Positions 1-5,005 are shown, counted from the first letter of the stretch. The stretch: 5,005 bases of DNA from an uncultured Collinsella sp. (GCA_902494035.1 CABURV010000100.1:1-5005), one strand, 5' to 3'. Numbers and translations: made by a program. The notes: a model not told the origin generated them from the sequence alone.

Positions 1-1373
1 CCAATGCTACCGTGCAGGTGCGCGGTCAGACATCGAGCATGAACTCGCAAAAGAATTACAAGGTGGAGCTCAAAAAGGGCAAGGGTACCTGGCGCCAACA
101 GCGCGCGATTGCGCTCAACAAGCACATGGGCGAGGGTATGCGTTTTCGCAACAAGATGGCCTACGACCTTATCCGCGGAATCCCCCAGATGATGGGCCTG
201 CGCACGCAGTTTGTGCATCTGTGGGTGTGTGACCAGACCGAAAAGTCCAACGATACCTTTGAGGACTACGGCCTGTTTACGCAGGTTGAACAGCTCAACA
301 AGACGGCGCTTAAGGCACATGGCCTGGATAAGAGCGGGCACCTGTACAAGGTGAACAGCTTTGATTTCCATCGCTACGAGGACACCATTAAGCTTGCCGA
401 TGATCCTGACTACAACCAGGCAAGCTTTGAGGGCATGCTCGAGATTAAGGGCGATTCGGACCACACCAAGCTCATCGAGATGCTCGATGCGCTCAACGAC
501 GAATCGCAAAAGATCGACGATGTGCTCGACAGCTACTTTGATACCGAGAACCTGGTCTATTGGCTGGCGTTTCAGATTCTGACGGGCAACTGCGATACGC
601 AGAACCGTAACTGCTATCTGTATAGCCCGCTCAACTCCAATACGTGGTACATCCTCGATTGGGACAACGACGGCATGCTGCGCAAGCTGGAGCTGTCTCT
701 GACCGGCTTTTCGGACTATGCGAGCTGGGAGCGCGGCGTAAGCAACTACTGGGGCAACGTGCTATTCAATCGTGCACTGCGTAGCAAATCGTTCCGCAGC
801 GAGCTCGACCGCGCCGTAAAGGACCTGCGCTCGTATATGACCGAGGCGCGCCTGAGCAAGATGATCAAACATTATCGCGAGGTTACCGAATCGCTGGTCT
901 TTGCTTCGCCCGATATCGACAATCTGCCTGTCACCAAGGACGAATACGAGCAGATTGCCGCGGCGATTCCCTCCGAGATCGAGGAGAACTATAAGAGCTT
1001 TCGCGAGAGCTATAAAAAGCCCATGCCGTTCTTCATTGGCGTACCGCAGATCGATAACGGTAAGTTGCGTATTAATTGGGATGCGTCCTACGACTTTAAG
1101 GCGCGTGACATTCGCTATACCGTGGAGCTTGCGCGCGACTATGCCATAAGCGACGTGCTTTTTAAGGCCGAGGACGTGCTACTTCCCGAGGTGACCTGCG
1201 ATGCGCCCGATGCCGGCCAGTATTTTGTGCGCGTGCGCGCCACCAACTCCGACGGCTATACGCAAGATGCGTTTGACTACTATGTGACCGACGGCGGCAA
1301 GCACTACGGCATGAAGTGTTTTTACGTGCAGGACGTCGGTAAGGTCGTGGAGGACACGTATGAGGAGGGCTAG
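1..1373 (+). CDS. CotH-family protein kinase-like protein with C-terminal fibronectin-III-like domain (5' partial)
   Basis: The open frame runs from the window edge (first full codon at 3, counted as residue 1) to TAG at 1371, so the N-terminus, where a signal peptide or lipobox would be, is missing. Seen: the early ATVQVRGQTSS stretch matches the VRGxSS-type glycine/arginine loop of CotH proteins (PF08757); an acidic LFTQVEQLNK segment lies near 91-100; GNCDTQNRN with a following YLY is at about 195-206; DWDND is at 219-223. The last two resemble the catalytic-loop Asp/Asn and the metal-binding Asp of the CotH atypical kinase fold. Residues about 339-431 look like a fibronectin-III-type beta-sandwich (YFVRVRATNSDGY). 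Known: Bacillus CotH phosphorylates Ser residues of spore-coat proteins, and many non-spore homologues are secreted or surface-attached. Inferred: extracytoplasmic kinase acting with the two genes downstream. The GTG at 12 is internal to the domain and is not the true start. Family call is confident; the substrate is unknown. Confidence 0.86.
   Translation, partial: NATVQVRGQTSSMNSQKNYKVELKKGKGTWRQQRAIALNKHMGEGMRFRNKMAYDLIRGIPQMMGLRTQFVHLWVCDQTEKSNDTFEDYGLFTQVEQLNKTALKAHGLDKSGHLYKVNSFDFHRYEDTIKLADDPDYNQASFEGMLEIKGDSDHTKLIEMLDALNDESQKIDDVLDSYFDTENLVYWLAFQILTGNCDTQNRNCYLYSPLNSNTWYILDWDNDGMLRKLELSLTGFSDYASWERGVSNYWGNVLFNRALRSKSFRSELDRAVKDLRSYMTEARLSKMIKHYREVTESLVFASPDIDNLPVTKDEYEQIAAAIPSEIEENYKSFRESYKKPMPFFIGVPQIDNGKLRINWDASYDFKARDIRYTVELARDYAISDVLFKAEDVLLPEVTCDAPDAGQYFVRVRATNSDGYTQDAFDYYVTDGGKHYGMKCFYVQDVGKVVEDTYEEG
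1349..1353 (+). promoter_or_regulatory. Shine-Dalgarno site of the VTC gene inside the upstream gene
   Basis: GGAGG lies 6 nt before the ATG at 1360, within the last codons of the CotH-family gene. It supports this start although it creates a 14-nt overlap, and it suggests translational coupling. Confidence 0.75.
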
Positions 1374-2151
1374 CGCGCTGCTTGAGCGCTTGGCGGCCCC
1401 GCCCGTGCGTGCCACGCAGGAGCGCTACCGCCACGAGCTCAAATATCTCATTAACGAGGGCGAGCACGTCGCGCTTGCCTGTCGCATGGCGCCGGTGTTT
1501 AAGCTGGACAAGCATGCGCGGGCGGGCGGTTACACCATTCGCAGCCTGTACTTTGACGACTTCTGCAACTCGGCTTACGAGGAAAAAGACGCCGGCATTC
1601 TCATGCGCAAAAAGTATCGCGTGCGCATCTATAACGGCAGCGACAAGGTGATTAAGCTCGAGCGCAAAAAGAAGTACGGCAGCTGGATCTACAAGGAGGA
1701 CGCGTCGCTCACGCGCGGCGAGTTTGAGCAGATTCTGGCTGGCGACTACGACTTTTTGCTGAGGAGCCCTTATCCGATCTGTCGCGAGTTCTACATCGAG
1801 TGCATCTGCAACATGATGCGCCCGCGGACCATCGTGGACTACGAGCGCGAGCCGTGGGTGATGGACGAGGGCACCGTGCGCATTACCTTTGATAGCAACG
1901 TGCGTGCGGCTGTGGGGAGCTTTGACATCTTTGACGCGACGTTGCCCGCGTTGCCCGTGCTGGAGCCCGGCAGGCTGGTGATGGAGGTCAAGTTTACCGA
2001 GTTTTGCCCGCAGCTGGTGCGCGATATGGTGCCGCCAGGTGCGGCCGAGCTTACGGCGGTCTCCAAGTACTGCCTGTGTTACGAAAAGACCGCCTACCTG
2101 CGCGGATTTAATTACTGGGAATCGGATTTTGAGAACCGAGGGGATATTTAG
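1360..2151 (+). CDS. VTC-domain polyphosphate polymerase
   Basis: A 263-residue protein that is almost entirely one VTC domain (PF09359), of the triphosphate-tunnel metalloenzyme fold. Seen: HELKY at 25-29 (first tunnel strand), RSLYFDD at 61-67, a basic strand RKKYRVRIYN at 83-92, KLERKKK at 99-105, RPRTIVDYER at 154-163, VRITFD at 173-178, MEVKF at 208-212 and SKYC at 235-238. These alternating Arg/Lys residues would line the tunnel, and the Glu of MEVKF is the likely metal ligand by comparison with yeast Vtc4. Known: such domains polymerise the gamma-phosphate of ATP into inorganic polyphosphate. Yeast VTC also translocates it through a membrane subunit. There are no SPX or membrane segments here, so a separate partner is needed, and the membrane protein encoded 3 nt downstream is the obvious candidate. 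The start at 1360 is chosen for the GGAGG 6 nt upstream. The domain itself begins near residue 20. Confidence 0.9.
   Translation: MRRASALLERLAAPPVRATQERYRHELKYLINEGEHVALACRMAPVFKLDKHARAGGYTIRSLYFDDFCNSAYEEKDAGILMRKKYRVRIYNGSDKVIKLERKKKYGSWIYKEDASLTRGEFEQILAGDYDFLLRSPYPICREFYIECICNMMRPRTIVDYEREPWVMDEGTVRITFDSNVRAAVGSFDIFDATLPALPVLEPGRLVMEVKFTEFCPQLVRDMVPPGAAELTAVSKYCLCYEKTAYLRGFNYWESDFENRGDI
2138..2143 (+). promoter_or_regulatory. Ribosome binding site of the DUF4956 gene
   Basis: GAGGGG sits 11 nt before the ATG at 2155 and overlaps the last codons of the VTC gene. With only 3 nt between the stop and the next start, the two genes are very probably translated from one message. Confidence 0.6.
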
Positions 2152-2154
2152 ACC

Positions 2155-2820
2155 ATGAGCACCAGGGACTTTTTTAAGAACTCCGTCTTGGAGGCGTTTG
2201 GCCAGGTCGACCCTGCCAAGATTGGCCTTTCGCTGCTCGTGGCGCTCGCCATGGGCATCCTGATCTATTACGTGTACAAGCGCTTTTTTACCGGCGTGGT
2301 GTATTCGCGTAGCTTTGCCGTGACGCTCGTGGGCATGTGCGTGCTCACGTGCATGGTGACGCTCGCGATCTCGACGAACGTGGTTATCTCGCTCGGTATG
2401 GTCGGTGCTCTGTCCATCGTCCGTTACCGTACGGCGGTTAAGGACCCGCTCGACCTGCTGTATCTGTTTTGGGCCATTACCACAGGCATTACGGCAGGCG
2501 CCGGCATGTATGCGCTCGTGGGGCTCACGGCAGTGGTGATCGTGGTGATGATCGCCGGCTTTGCGAGCCACCAGGACAAGGCGCACGTGTACATGATGGT
2601 TATCCACTACACGGGGCAGACCACCGGCGATGATATCGTGCGTGCATTTGGGCGCACCAAGTTCACCGTCAAATCCAAGACGATGCGCGGTGACAAGGTC
2701 GAGATGGCCGTCGAGGTGTTCTCGGACGGTGTGGATATGCCCTATGCCGACGCCATCCGCTCGCTCGACGGCGTTGAGGACCTGACGCTCATCCAGTACA
2801 ACGGCGAATATCACGGCTAA
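2155..2820 (+). CDS. DUF4956 family integral membrane protein
   Basis: A 221-residue protein of unknown biochemical function. Seen: hydrophobic segments at about 23-41, 53-72, 75-86 and 102-136 (probably two spans), giving about four to five membrane passes. The conserved DUF4956 signature GALSIVRYRTAVKDP (84-98) follows the third segment and places Arg, Arg and Lys at the membrane edge. From about 143 the protein is soluble, with an apparent beta-alpha-beta-beta-alpha-beta order (VYMMVIHY, DDIVRAFG, FTVKSKTM, KVEMAVEVF, YADAIRSLDG, LTLIQYNG), resembling small ACT-like regulatory domains. Known: DUF4956 genes commonly accompany VTC-domain and CotH genes in Gram-positive bacteria. Inferred: membrane partner, perhaps a channel or anchor, for the cytosolic VTC polymerase. 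The start ATG at 2155 is supported by its 3-nt distance from the preceding stop and a GAGGGG upstream. Family call is confident; function is not established. Confidence 0.88.
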   Translation: MSTRDFFKNSVLEAFGQVDPAKIGLSLLVALAMGILIYYVYKRFFTGVVYSRSFAVTLVGMCVLTCMVTLAISTNVVISLGMVGALSIVRYRTAVKDPLDLLYLFWAITTGITAGAGMYALVGLTAVVIVVMIAGFASHQDKAHVYMMVIHYTGQTTGDDIVRAFGRTKFTVKSKTMRGDKVEMAVEVFSDGVDMPYADAIRSLDGVEDLTLIQYNGEYHG

Positions 2821-2826
2821 TTTTGT

Positions 2827-2850
2827 TCCGGCGTTCTAACGAACGCCGGA
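2827..2850 (+). terminator. Perfect stem-loop after the CotH/VTC/DUF4956 unit (no U-tract)
   Basis: TCCGGCGTTC, loop TAAC, then GAACGCCGGA form a perfect 10-bp GC-rich hairpin starting 6 nt after the DUF4956 stop. No run of T follows on either strand, so it is not a textbook intrinsic terminator. It may stabilise the 3' end of the operon mRNA or help termination together with Rho. The hairpin is certain; its role is inferred. Confidence 0.55.
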
Positions 2851-2917
2851 CCGCTCGACGCTGCTTGCGCTGACGTTTTCTCGACCTGGGTGGGCTGGTC
2901 TTGGTTTGGTTTTATGT

Positions 2918-2923
2918 AAGGGA
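2918..2923 (+). promoter_or_regulatory. Shine-Dalgarno site selecting the GTG start at 2933
   Basis: AAGGGA lies 9-10 nt before the GTG at 2933. It decides between that start and an upstream in-frame TTG at 2906, which has no good ribosome binding site. An ATG at 2923 is in another frame. Confidence 0.5.
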
Positions 2924-2932
2924 TGGTGCCGC

Positions 2933-3958
2933 GTGGACGTGCAACAGCTAGAAGAGGCCTGGGCTGCAAGGGTCGGCGCGCGTGAGGCGCGTCTTGTTAC
3001 GGCCCCGCATGTGCCGGCGGCGCTGTCTCAGCTGGGGATTGTGCGCCCCGGTGACCGCCTGGTGGCCTTTGCGGACGACTTTGCCGATGCGTTTGCGTGC
3101 GGCTTTGATGGCTGCGATGTTGTGCTGGTGGGGGATCCGTGCGCCGAGGCGTTTGCCGCCGCATCCGAGGGCTTTGATGCTTCGTTTGATGCCGAGGGTC
3201 CGCACCTGTGGTGGTTCGTCAACTCTATCGGCGGGTTTGGTCTGCGCGTGCCCGATCTTCGCGCCCTGGGTCGCGCGGCTCGCGATGCCCGCGCGCTGCT
3301 CGTGGTGGATAATACCGTGGCTGGTGTCTTTGGGTGCGATCCGTTGCGCTTGGGTGCCGTGCTGTCGCTCGAGGCGCTCGACCGTGTGTGTGCTGGTAAG
3401 GCACCGCGCAAGCTCGTTGCCGCTTCGGTGGCGCGCTCGCAGCTCAAGCGCCATCGTGTGGATGCCGCTGCCGAGTGCGCATATGCCCTGCTTGAGCGCT
3501 GCGATGCGTTGGCACTCGACCTGTCTGTCGAGGAGGTTGACGTGCTTGAGCGTGGTCTTTCCTCGCTCGATACCCGCATGCAGGCACACTTCGACCGCGC
3601 CCGTGCGCTGGCCGAGTATCTGGCCGCCAACGAGATGGTGCGCGACGTGCGCTACCCCGGACTGACCTCGCATCCCGACCATGCGGTTGCAACGGGAATC
3701 CTCGAGCACGGCTTTGGCCCGGCAGTTGAGTTTGACCTTATCGAGCTTAGCGCAGGAGAGCTGTTCGACGCTTTGCCGGGGGAGTTTCGCACATCGCCTG
3801 CCGGCGGCGCAACGACGCGTCTTTCGGCCCCACGCGGCAATCAGGGGAGCACCATCCGCCTCTTCGCCGGCACCGACAACCCCTTGGTAGTTGCGGCCAC
3901 CCTAGACAACGCCCTTCGCAACCAGCTAAATCATCCTCAACTTCATAAGTTGCGGTGA
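2933..3958 (+). CDS. Divergent Cys/Met-metabolism (trans-sulfuration) PLP-family protein, probably lacking the catalytic lysine
   Basis: A 341-residue protein when started at GTG 2933 (350 from TTG 2906). Family members (cystathionine gamma-synthase/lyase, methionine gamma-lyase; PF01053) usually have about 380-400. Seen: LLVVDNT at 122-128 with the PLP-pyridine Asp (D126); RGLSSLDTRM at 207-216; YPGLTSHPDH at 241-250; a C-terminal STIRLFAGTDNP at 306-317. All are recognisable family landmarks in the right order. Odd: the motif normally reading SATK, 25 residues after the Asp, aligns without gaps to ALDR, so R151 occupies the Schiff-base Lys position. The N-terminal SGMAAI phosphate loop reads HVPAAL, and the substrate-side Glu region reads VNSIGG. 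The reading frame is intact with ordinary codon use, so this is not an evident frameshifted pseudogene. The last four codons and stop lie in an inverted repeat. It may be a PLP-fold pseudoenzyme or have a changed function. Confident of family, not of activity. Confidence 0.78.
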   Translation: MDVQQLEEAWAARVGAREARLVTAPHVPAALSQLGIVRPGDRLVAFADDFADAFACGFDGCDVVLVGDPCAEAFAAASEGFDASFDAEGPHLWWFVNSIGGFGLRVPDLRALGRAARDARALLVVDNTVAGVFGCDPLRLGAVLSLEALDRVCAGKAPRKLVAASVARSQLKRHRVDAAAECAYALLERCDALALDLSVEEVDVLERGLSSLDTRMQAHFDRARALAEYLAANEMVRDVRYPGLTSHPDHAVATGILEHGFGPAVEFDLIELSAGELFDALPGEFRTSPAGGATTRLSAPRGNQGSTIRLFAGTDNPLVVAATLDNALRNQLNHPQLHKLR

Positions 3959-4023
3959 AATATGGATTGATTTACGGCTTTAACCGCATAAACAGTCCCT
4001 ATTTCACCGCAACTTATAAGAAG
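3941..4023. repeat. Long imperfect inverted repeat between convergent genes
   Basis: An 18-nt arm at 3945-3962 (ATAAGTTGCGGTGAAATA) has its exact reverse complement at 4000-4017. Outside it CTTC (3941-3944) pairs with GAAG (4020-4023) after a 2-nt bulge. Inside, GGATTG/CAGTCC-type pairing continues and a small CGG/CCG hairpin (3975-3977 with 3984-3986) caps the structure, so nearly all 83 nt can fold. It sits between the 3' ends of a plus-strand gene and a minus-strand gene, so it may act as a bidirectional transcription stop. Its A/T-richer composition and its invasion of the upstream coding sequence also fit a small dispersed repeat (REP- or MITE-like). No clear target-site duplication was found. 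Confidence 0.8.
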
Positions 4024-4058
4024 GGGTTGTGTGGCTATAAAGCCCCGTCTCAAATTGG

Positions 4059-4403
4059 CTACTCTTTGATGCTGGCGATGAGGTCGTTTGCTTTGTTGGC
4101 GATGACGTTGTTGATGTCGGCCTGCAGCTCCTCGTAGACCGCTACGGCTCGCTCGCCGGCGGGGGTGAGCGTGGATCCGCGGGCGCCGTCGCGCTCGATG
4201 AGCTTGCAGCCAAGCTGACCTTCGGCTTCGTTCACAATGCGCCAGGCCTTGGAATATGCCATGCCCATGCTCTTGGCGGCACGGTTGAGCGAGTGCTCGC
4301 GGGCGATACCTTGCAGCAGCAAGACGCAGCCGTGGCCGAAGACGCCCGGCAGATCCTTGTCGCACGCTTGAATGACCAACTTTGCCGTCGTCTTGTACTC
4401 CAT
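4059..4403 (-). CDS. Single-domain ModE/LysR-type winged-helix transcriptional regulator
   Basis: A 114-residue DNA-binding protein. Seen: FGHGCVLLLQGI at 22-33 (first helix); the helix-turn-helix at about 38-64 with SLNRAAKSMGMAYSKAW, the hallmark of the ModE N-terminal family (Ala-Ala-Lys, Met-x-Tyr-x-x-Ala-Trp); a wing at 65-83 (CKLIERDGARGSTLT) ending in LTPAGE; a final helix at about 84-112 suited to dimerisation. Known: full ModE has two extra molybdate-binding domains that repress molybdate uptake genes. Those are absent here, as in many one-domain relatives of Gram-positive and anaerobic bacteria, whose ligands and targets are mostly unknown. The wing lacks the usual glycine-rich GGKGGG-like run. 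The start at 4403 is preceded by GGAG 3 nt and GGGGAG about 11 nt upstream. It is transcribed away from guaB, and inverted repeats upstream could be its own operator. No molybdate genes are visible nearby. Confidence 0.85.
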   Translation of the reverse strand: MEYKTTAKLVIQACDKDLPGVFGHGCVLLLQGIAREHSLNRAAKSMGMAYSKAWRIVNEAEGQLGCKLIERDGARGSTLTPAGERAVAVYEELQADINNVIANKANDLIASIKE

Positions 4404-4426
4404 GTGCTCCGCGTCTCCCCGCTAAA

Positions 4427-4456
4427 GTGTTTGCTGGGCAAACGCAAGGCCTGCGT
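4427..4456. promoter_or_regulatory. Paired inverted repeats upstream of the ModE-like regulator (candidate operator)
   Basis: GTTTGC-TGG-GCAAAC (4429-4443) is a perfect 6-bp dyad, extendable to 4427-4445 with one mismatch. It is immediately followed and slightly overlapped by ACGCA-AGGCC-TGCGT (4442-4456). They lie 24-53 nt before the regulator start, where an autoregulatory operator would be expected. Binding by this regulator is inferred from position only. Confidence 0.35.
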
Positions 4457-4488
4457 CAAACCCTCATGTGCTCTTCTTAAATCATGCA

Positions 4489-4517
4489 TTGTAGCAGTCA
4501 AAGTGCGTTAAGATACT
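4489..4517 (+). promoter_or_regulatory. Candidate sigma70-type promoter for guaB
   Basis: TTGTAG (4489-4494), a 17-nt spacer and GATACT (4512-4517) give a plausible -35/-10 pair with transcription starting near 4524 and a leader of about 70 nt. The -35 matches consensus at only three positions and the -10 at four, so it is a weak prediction. The location between divergent genes and the spacing support it. Confidence 0.4.
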
Positions 4518-4526
4518 TCCCCAGTA

Positions 4527-4546
4527 TTGGGCGCCCAAGGTTGGGC
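4527..4546. promoter_or_regulatory. Palindrome plus direct repeat in the guaB leader
   Basis: TTGGGC (4527-4532) abuts GCCCAA (4533-4538), forming a perfect 12-bp palindrome. After GG a second TTGGGC follows (4541-4546), so the middle element can pair with either neighbour. The site lies just after the predicted transcription start. It could be a repressor operator or a small RNA switch; neither is established. A second palindrome, CGACCGGTCG, lies at 4569-4578 near the ribosome binding site. Confidence 0.4.
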
Positions 4547-4585
4547 TGGGTCCTACGAGGCCTGCAGCCGACCGGTCGCATGGAA

Positions 4586-4592
4586 AAAGGAG
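4586..4592 (+). promoter_or_regulatory. Strong Shine-Dalgarno site of guaB
   Basis: AAAGGAG ends 4 nt before the ATG at 4597. This fixes the start and separates it from an out-of-frame ATG at 4580. Confidence 0.8.
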
Positions 4593-4596
4593 AAAC

Positions 4597-5005
4597 ATGG
4601 CTACGTTCTTTCCCGGTGAGTCCCACACGTTTTCGGAGTATCTGCTGGTCCCTGGTTACTCGTCCTCGCAGTGCATCCCCAACAACGTCTCTCTTAAGAC
4701 GCCGCTGACCCGCTTTAAGCGCGGTGAGAAGCCGGCAATCACCCTGAACATCCCCATGGTTTCCGCCATCATGCAGTCCGTCTCGGGCGTCGACATGGGT
4801 GTCGCGCTCGCTACCGAGGGTGGCCTGTCCTTCATTTACGGTTCCCAGAGCGCCGAGTCCGAGGCCGCTATGGTCAAGGCCGTCAAGGATCACAAGGCCG
4901 GCTTCGTTCAGTCCGATTCCACGCTGACCCCCGACATGACCATGGAGCAGGTCATCGAGCTCAAGGAGAAGACCGGTCATTCCACCATGCCGGTCACCGA
5001 CGACG
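4597..5005 (+). CDS. guaB: IMP dehydrogenase, N-terminal part (3' partial)
   Basis: The first 136 codons of a protein that normally has about 490-510 residues; the frame is open at the window edge. Known role: cytosolic NAD-dependent oxidation of IMP to XMP, the committed step of guanine nucleotide synthesis. Seen: FSEYLLVPGYSS at 12-23 followed by NNVSLKTPLTRF at 29-40, matching the start of the catalytic barrel; IPMVSAIMQSVSG at 52-64; ALATEGGLSFIYGSQS at 70-85; and from about 104 the start of the first CBS domain (STLTPDMTMEQV, then TGHSTMPVTDD). The catalytic Cys loop lies beyond the window. The forms PMVSAIMQ instead of PMDTVTE and FIYGSQ instead of the usual His-Lys/Arg-Asn-Met are those of a distinct branch found in anaerobic Firmicutes and Bacteroidetes. 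Codon choice is strongly biased to C-ending and GGT codons, which fits high expression. A strong AAAGGAG precedes the start; it is divergent from the ModE-like regulator. Confidence 0.92.
   Translation, partial: MATFFPGESHTFSEYLLVPGYSSSQCIPNNVSLKTPLTRFKRGEKPAITLNIPMVSAIMQSVSGVDMGVALATEGGLSFIYGSQSAESEAAMVKAVKDHKAGFVQSDSTLTPDMTMEQVIELKEKTGHSTMPVTDD

Noticed and set aside
1162..2814. A 550-codon open frame on the minus strand opposite the VTC and DUF4956 genes
   Set aside because: Its product is a low-complexity His/Arg-rich sequence with no recognisable domain, and it lies wholly antisense to two clear protein families. It is a by-product of GC-rich codon structure.
2906..2932. Upstream TTG start adding nine residues to the PLP-family protein
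   Set aside because: No Shine-Dalgarno precedes it, whereas AAGGGA stands 10 nt before the GTG at 2933. The extra residues resemble no family sequence.
2948..3709. A 253-codon minus-strand frame opposite the PLP-family gene
   Set aside because: Its composition is typical of an antisense shadow, with no domain and no ribosome binding site. The plus strand carries recognisable family motifs.
4023..4046. A GGGG...CCCC hairpin as intrinsic terminator of the minus-strand regulator gene
   Set aside because: The pairing is short and interrupted and lacks a convincing T-run. The adjacent long inverted repeat is the better candidate for ending transcription.
3955..4137. A 60-codon plus-strand frame over the inverted repeat, ending in a lipobox-like LMSACSSS
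   Set aside because: Most of it is encoded by the repeat and by the antisense of the regulator gene. There is no ribosome binding site, and the lipobox-like string is at the C-terminus, where it cannot act.
4518..4596. Purine riboswitch before guaB
   Set aside because: The leader of about 70 nt lacks the three-way-junction core and conserved loop sequences of guanine/adenine riboswitches. Only short palindromes are present.
4498..4980. A 160-codon minus-strand frame opposite the guaB start
   Set aside because: It is antisense to well-conserved IMP dehydrogenase coding sequence and would span the guaB promoter region. No family resemblance.

Overview
The window looks like chromosomal DNA from a high-GC Gram-positive bacterium. 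A gut actinobacterium of the class Coriobacteriia (Collinsella-like) fits best. That guess rests on the G/C-rich third codon positions, GTG/TTG starts, strong Shine-Dalgarno sites, the particular branch of IMP dehydrogenase, and the pairing of a CotH/VTC/DUF4956 set with a small ModE-type regulator. It is an inference from style, not a marker-gene identification.

Layout. (1) Positions 1-2820, plus strand: a tightly packed three-gene unit. A CotH-family protein kinase-like protein (5' end outside the window, C-terminal fibronectin-III-like domain) overlaps by 14 nt a VTC-domain polyphosphate polymerase. The polymerase is followed after 3 nt by a DUF4956 membrane protein with a cytosolic C-terminal domain. 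Spacing and overlaps imply one mRNA with translational coupling. The unit ends at a perfect 10-bp stem-loop without a U-tract. (2) 2933-3958, plus strand: a short, divergent member of the Cys/Met-metabolism (trans-sulfuration) PLP enzyme family. A gapless comparison with the family motif puts Arg where the PLP-binding Lys should be. (3) 3941-4023: a long inverted repeat lying between two convergent genes and supplying the last codons and stop of the PLP-family gene. (4) 4059-4403, minus strand: a single-domain ModE/LysR-type winged-helix regulator. (5) 4404-4596: a divergent control region with a candidate promoter and several palindromes. (6) 4597-end, plus strand: the start of guaB (IMP dehydrogenase), cut by the window edge.

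How the genes may work together. VTC domains make polyphosphate from nucleotide triphosphates in a basic tunnel. DUF4956 proteins are multi-pass membrane proteins and are a natural candidate for the membrane partner. CotH proteins are secreted or surface kinases that phosphorylate proteins. The set could therefore couple phosphate-polymer synthesis at the membrane to modification of surface proteins or polymers; this is a hypothesis. The PLP-like gene and the ModE-like regulator have no visible functional link to that unit or to guaB beyond position. No tRNA, rRNA, CRISPR array, transposase or phage gene is visible, and no stretch above 300 bases lacks a gene.
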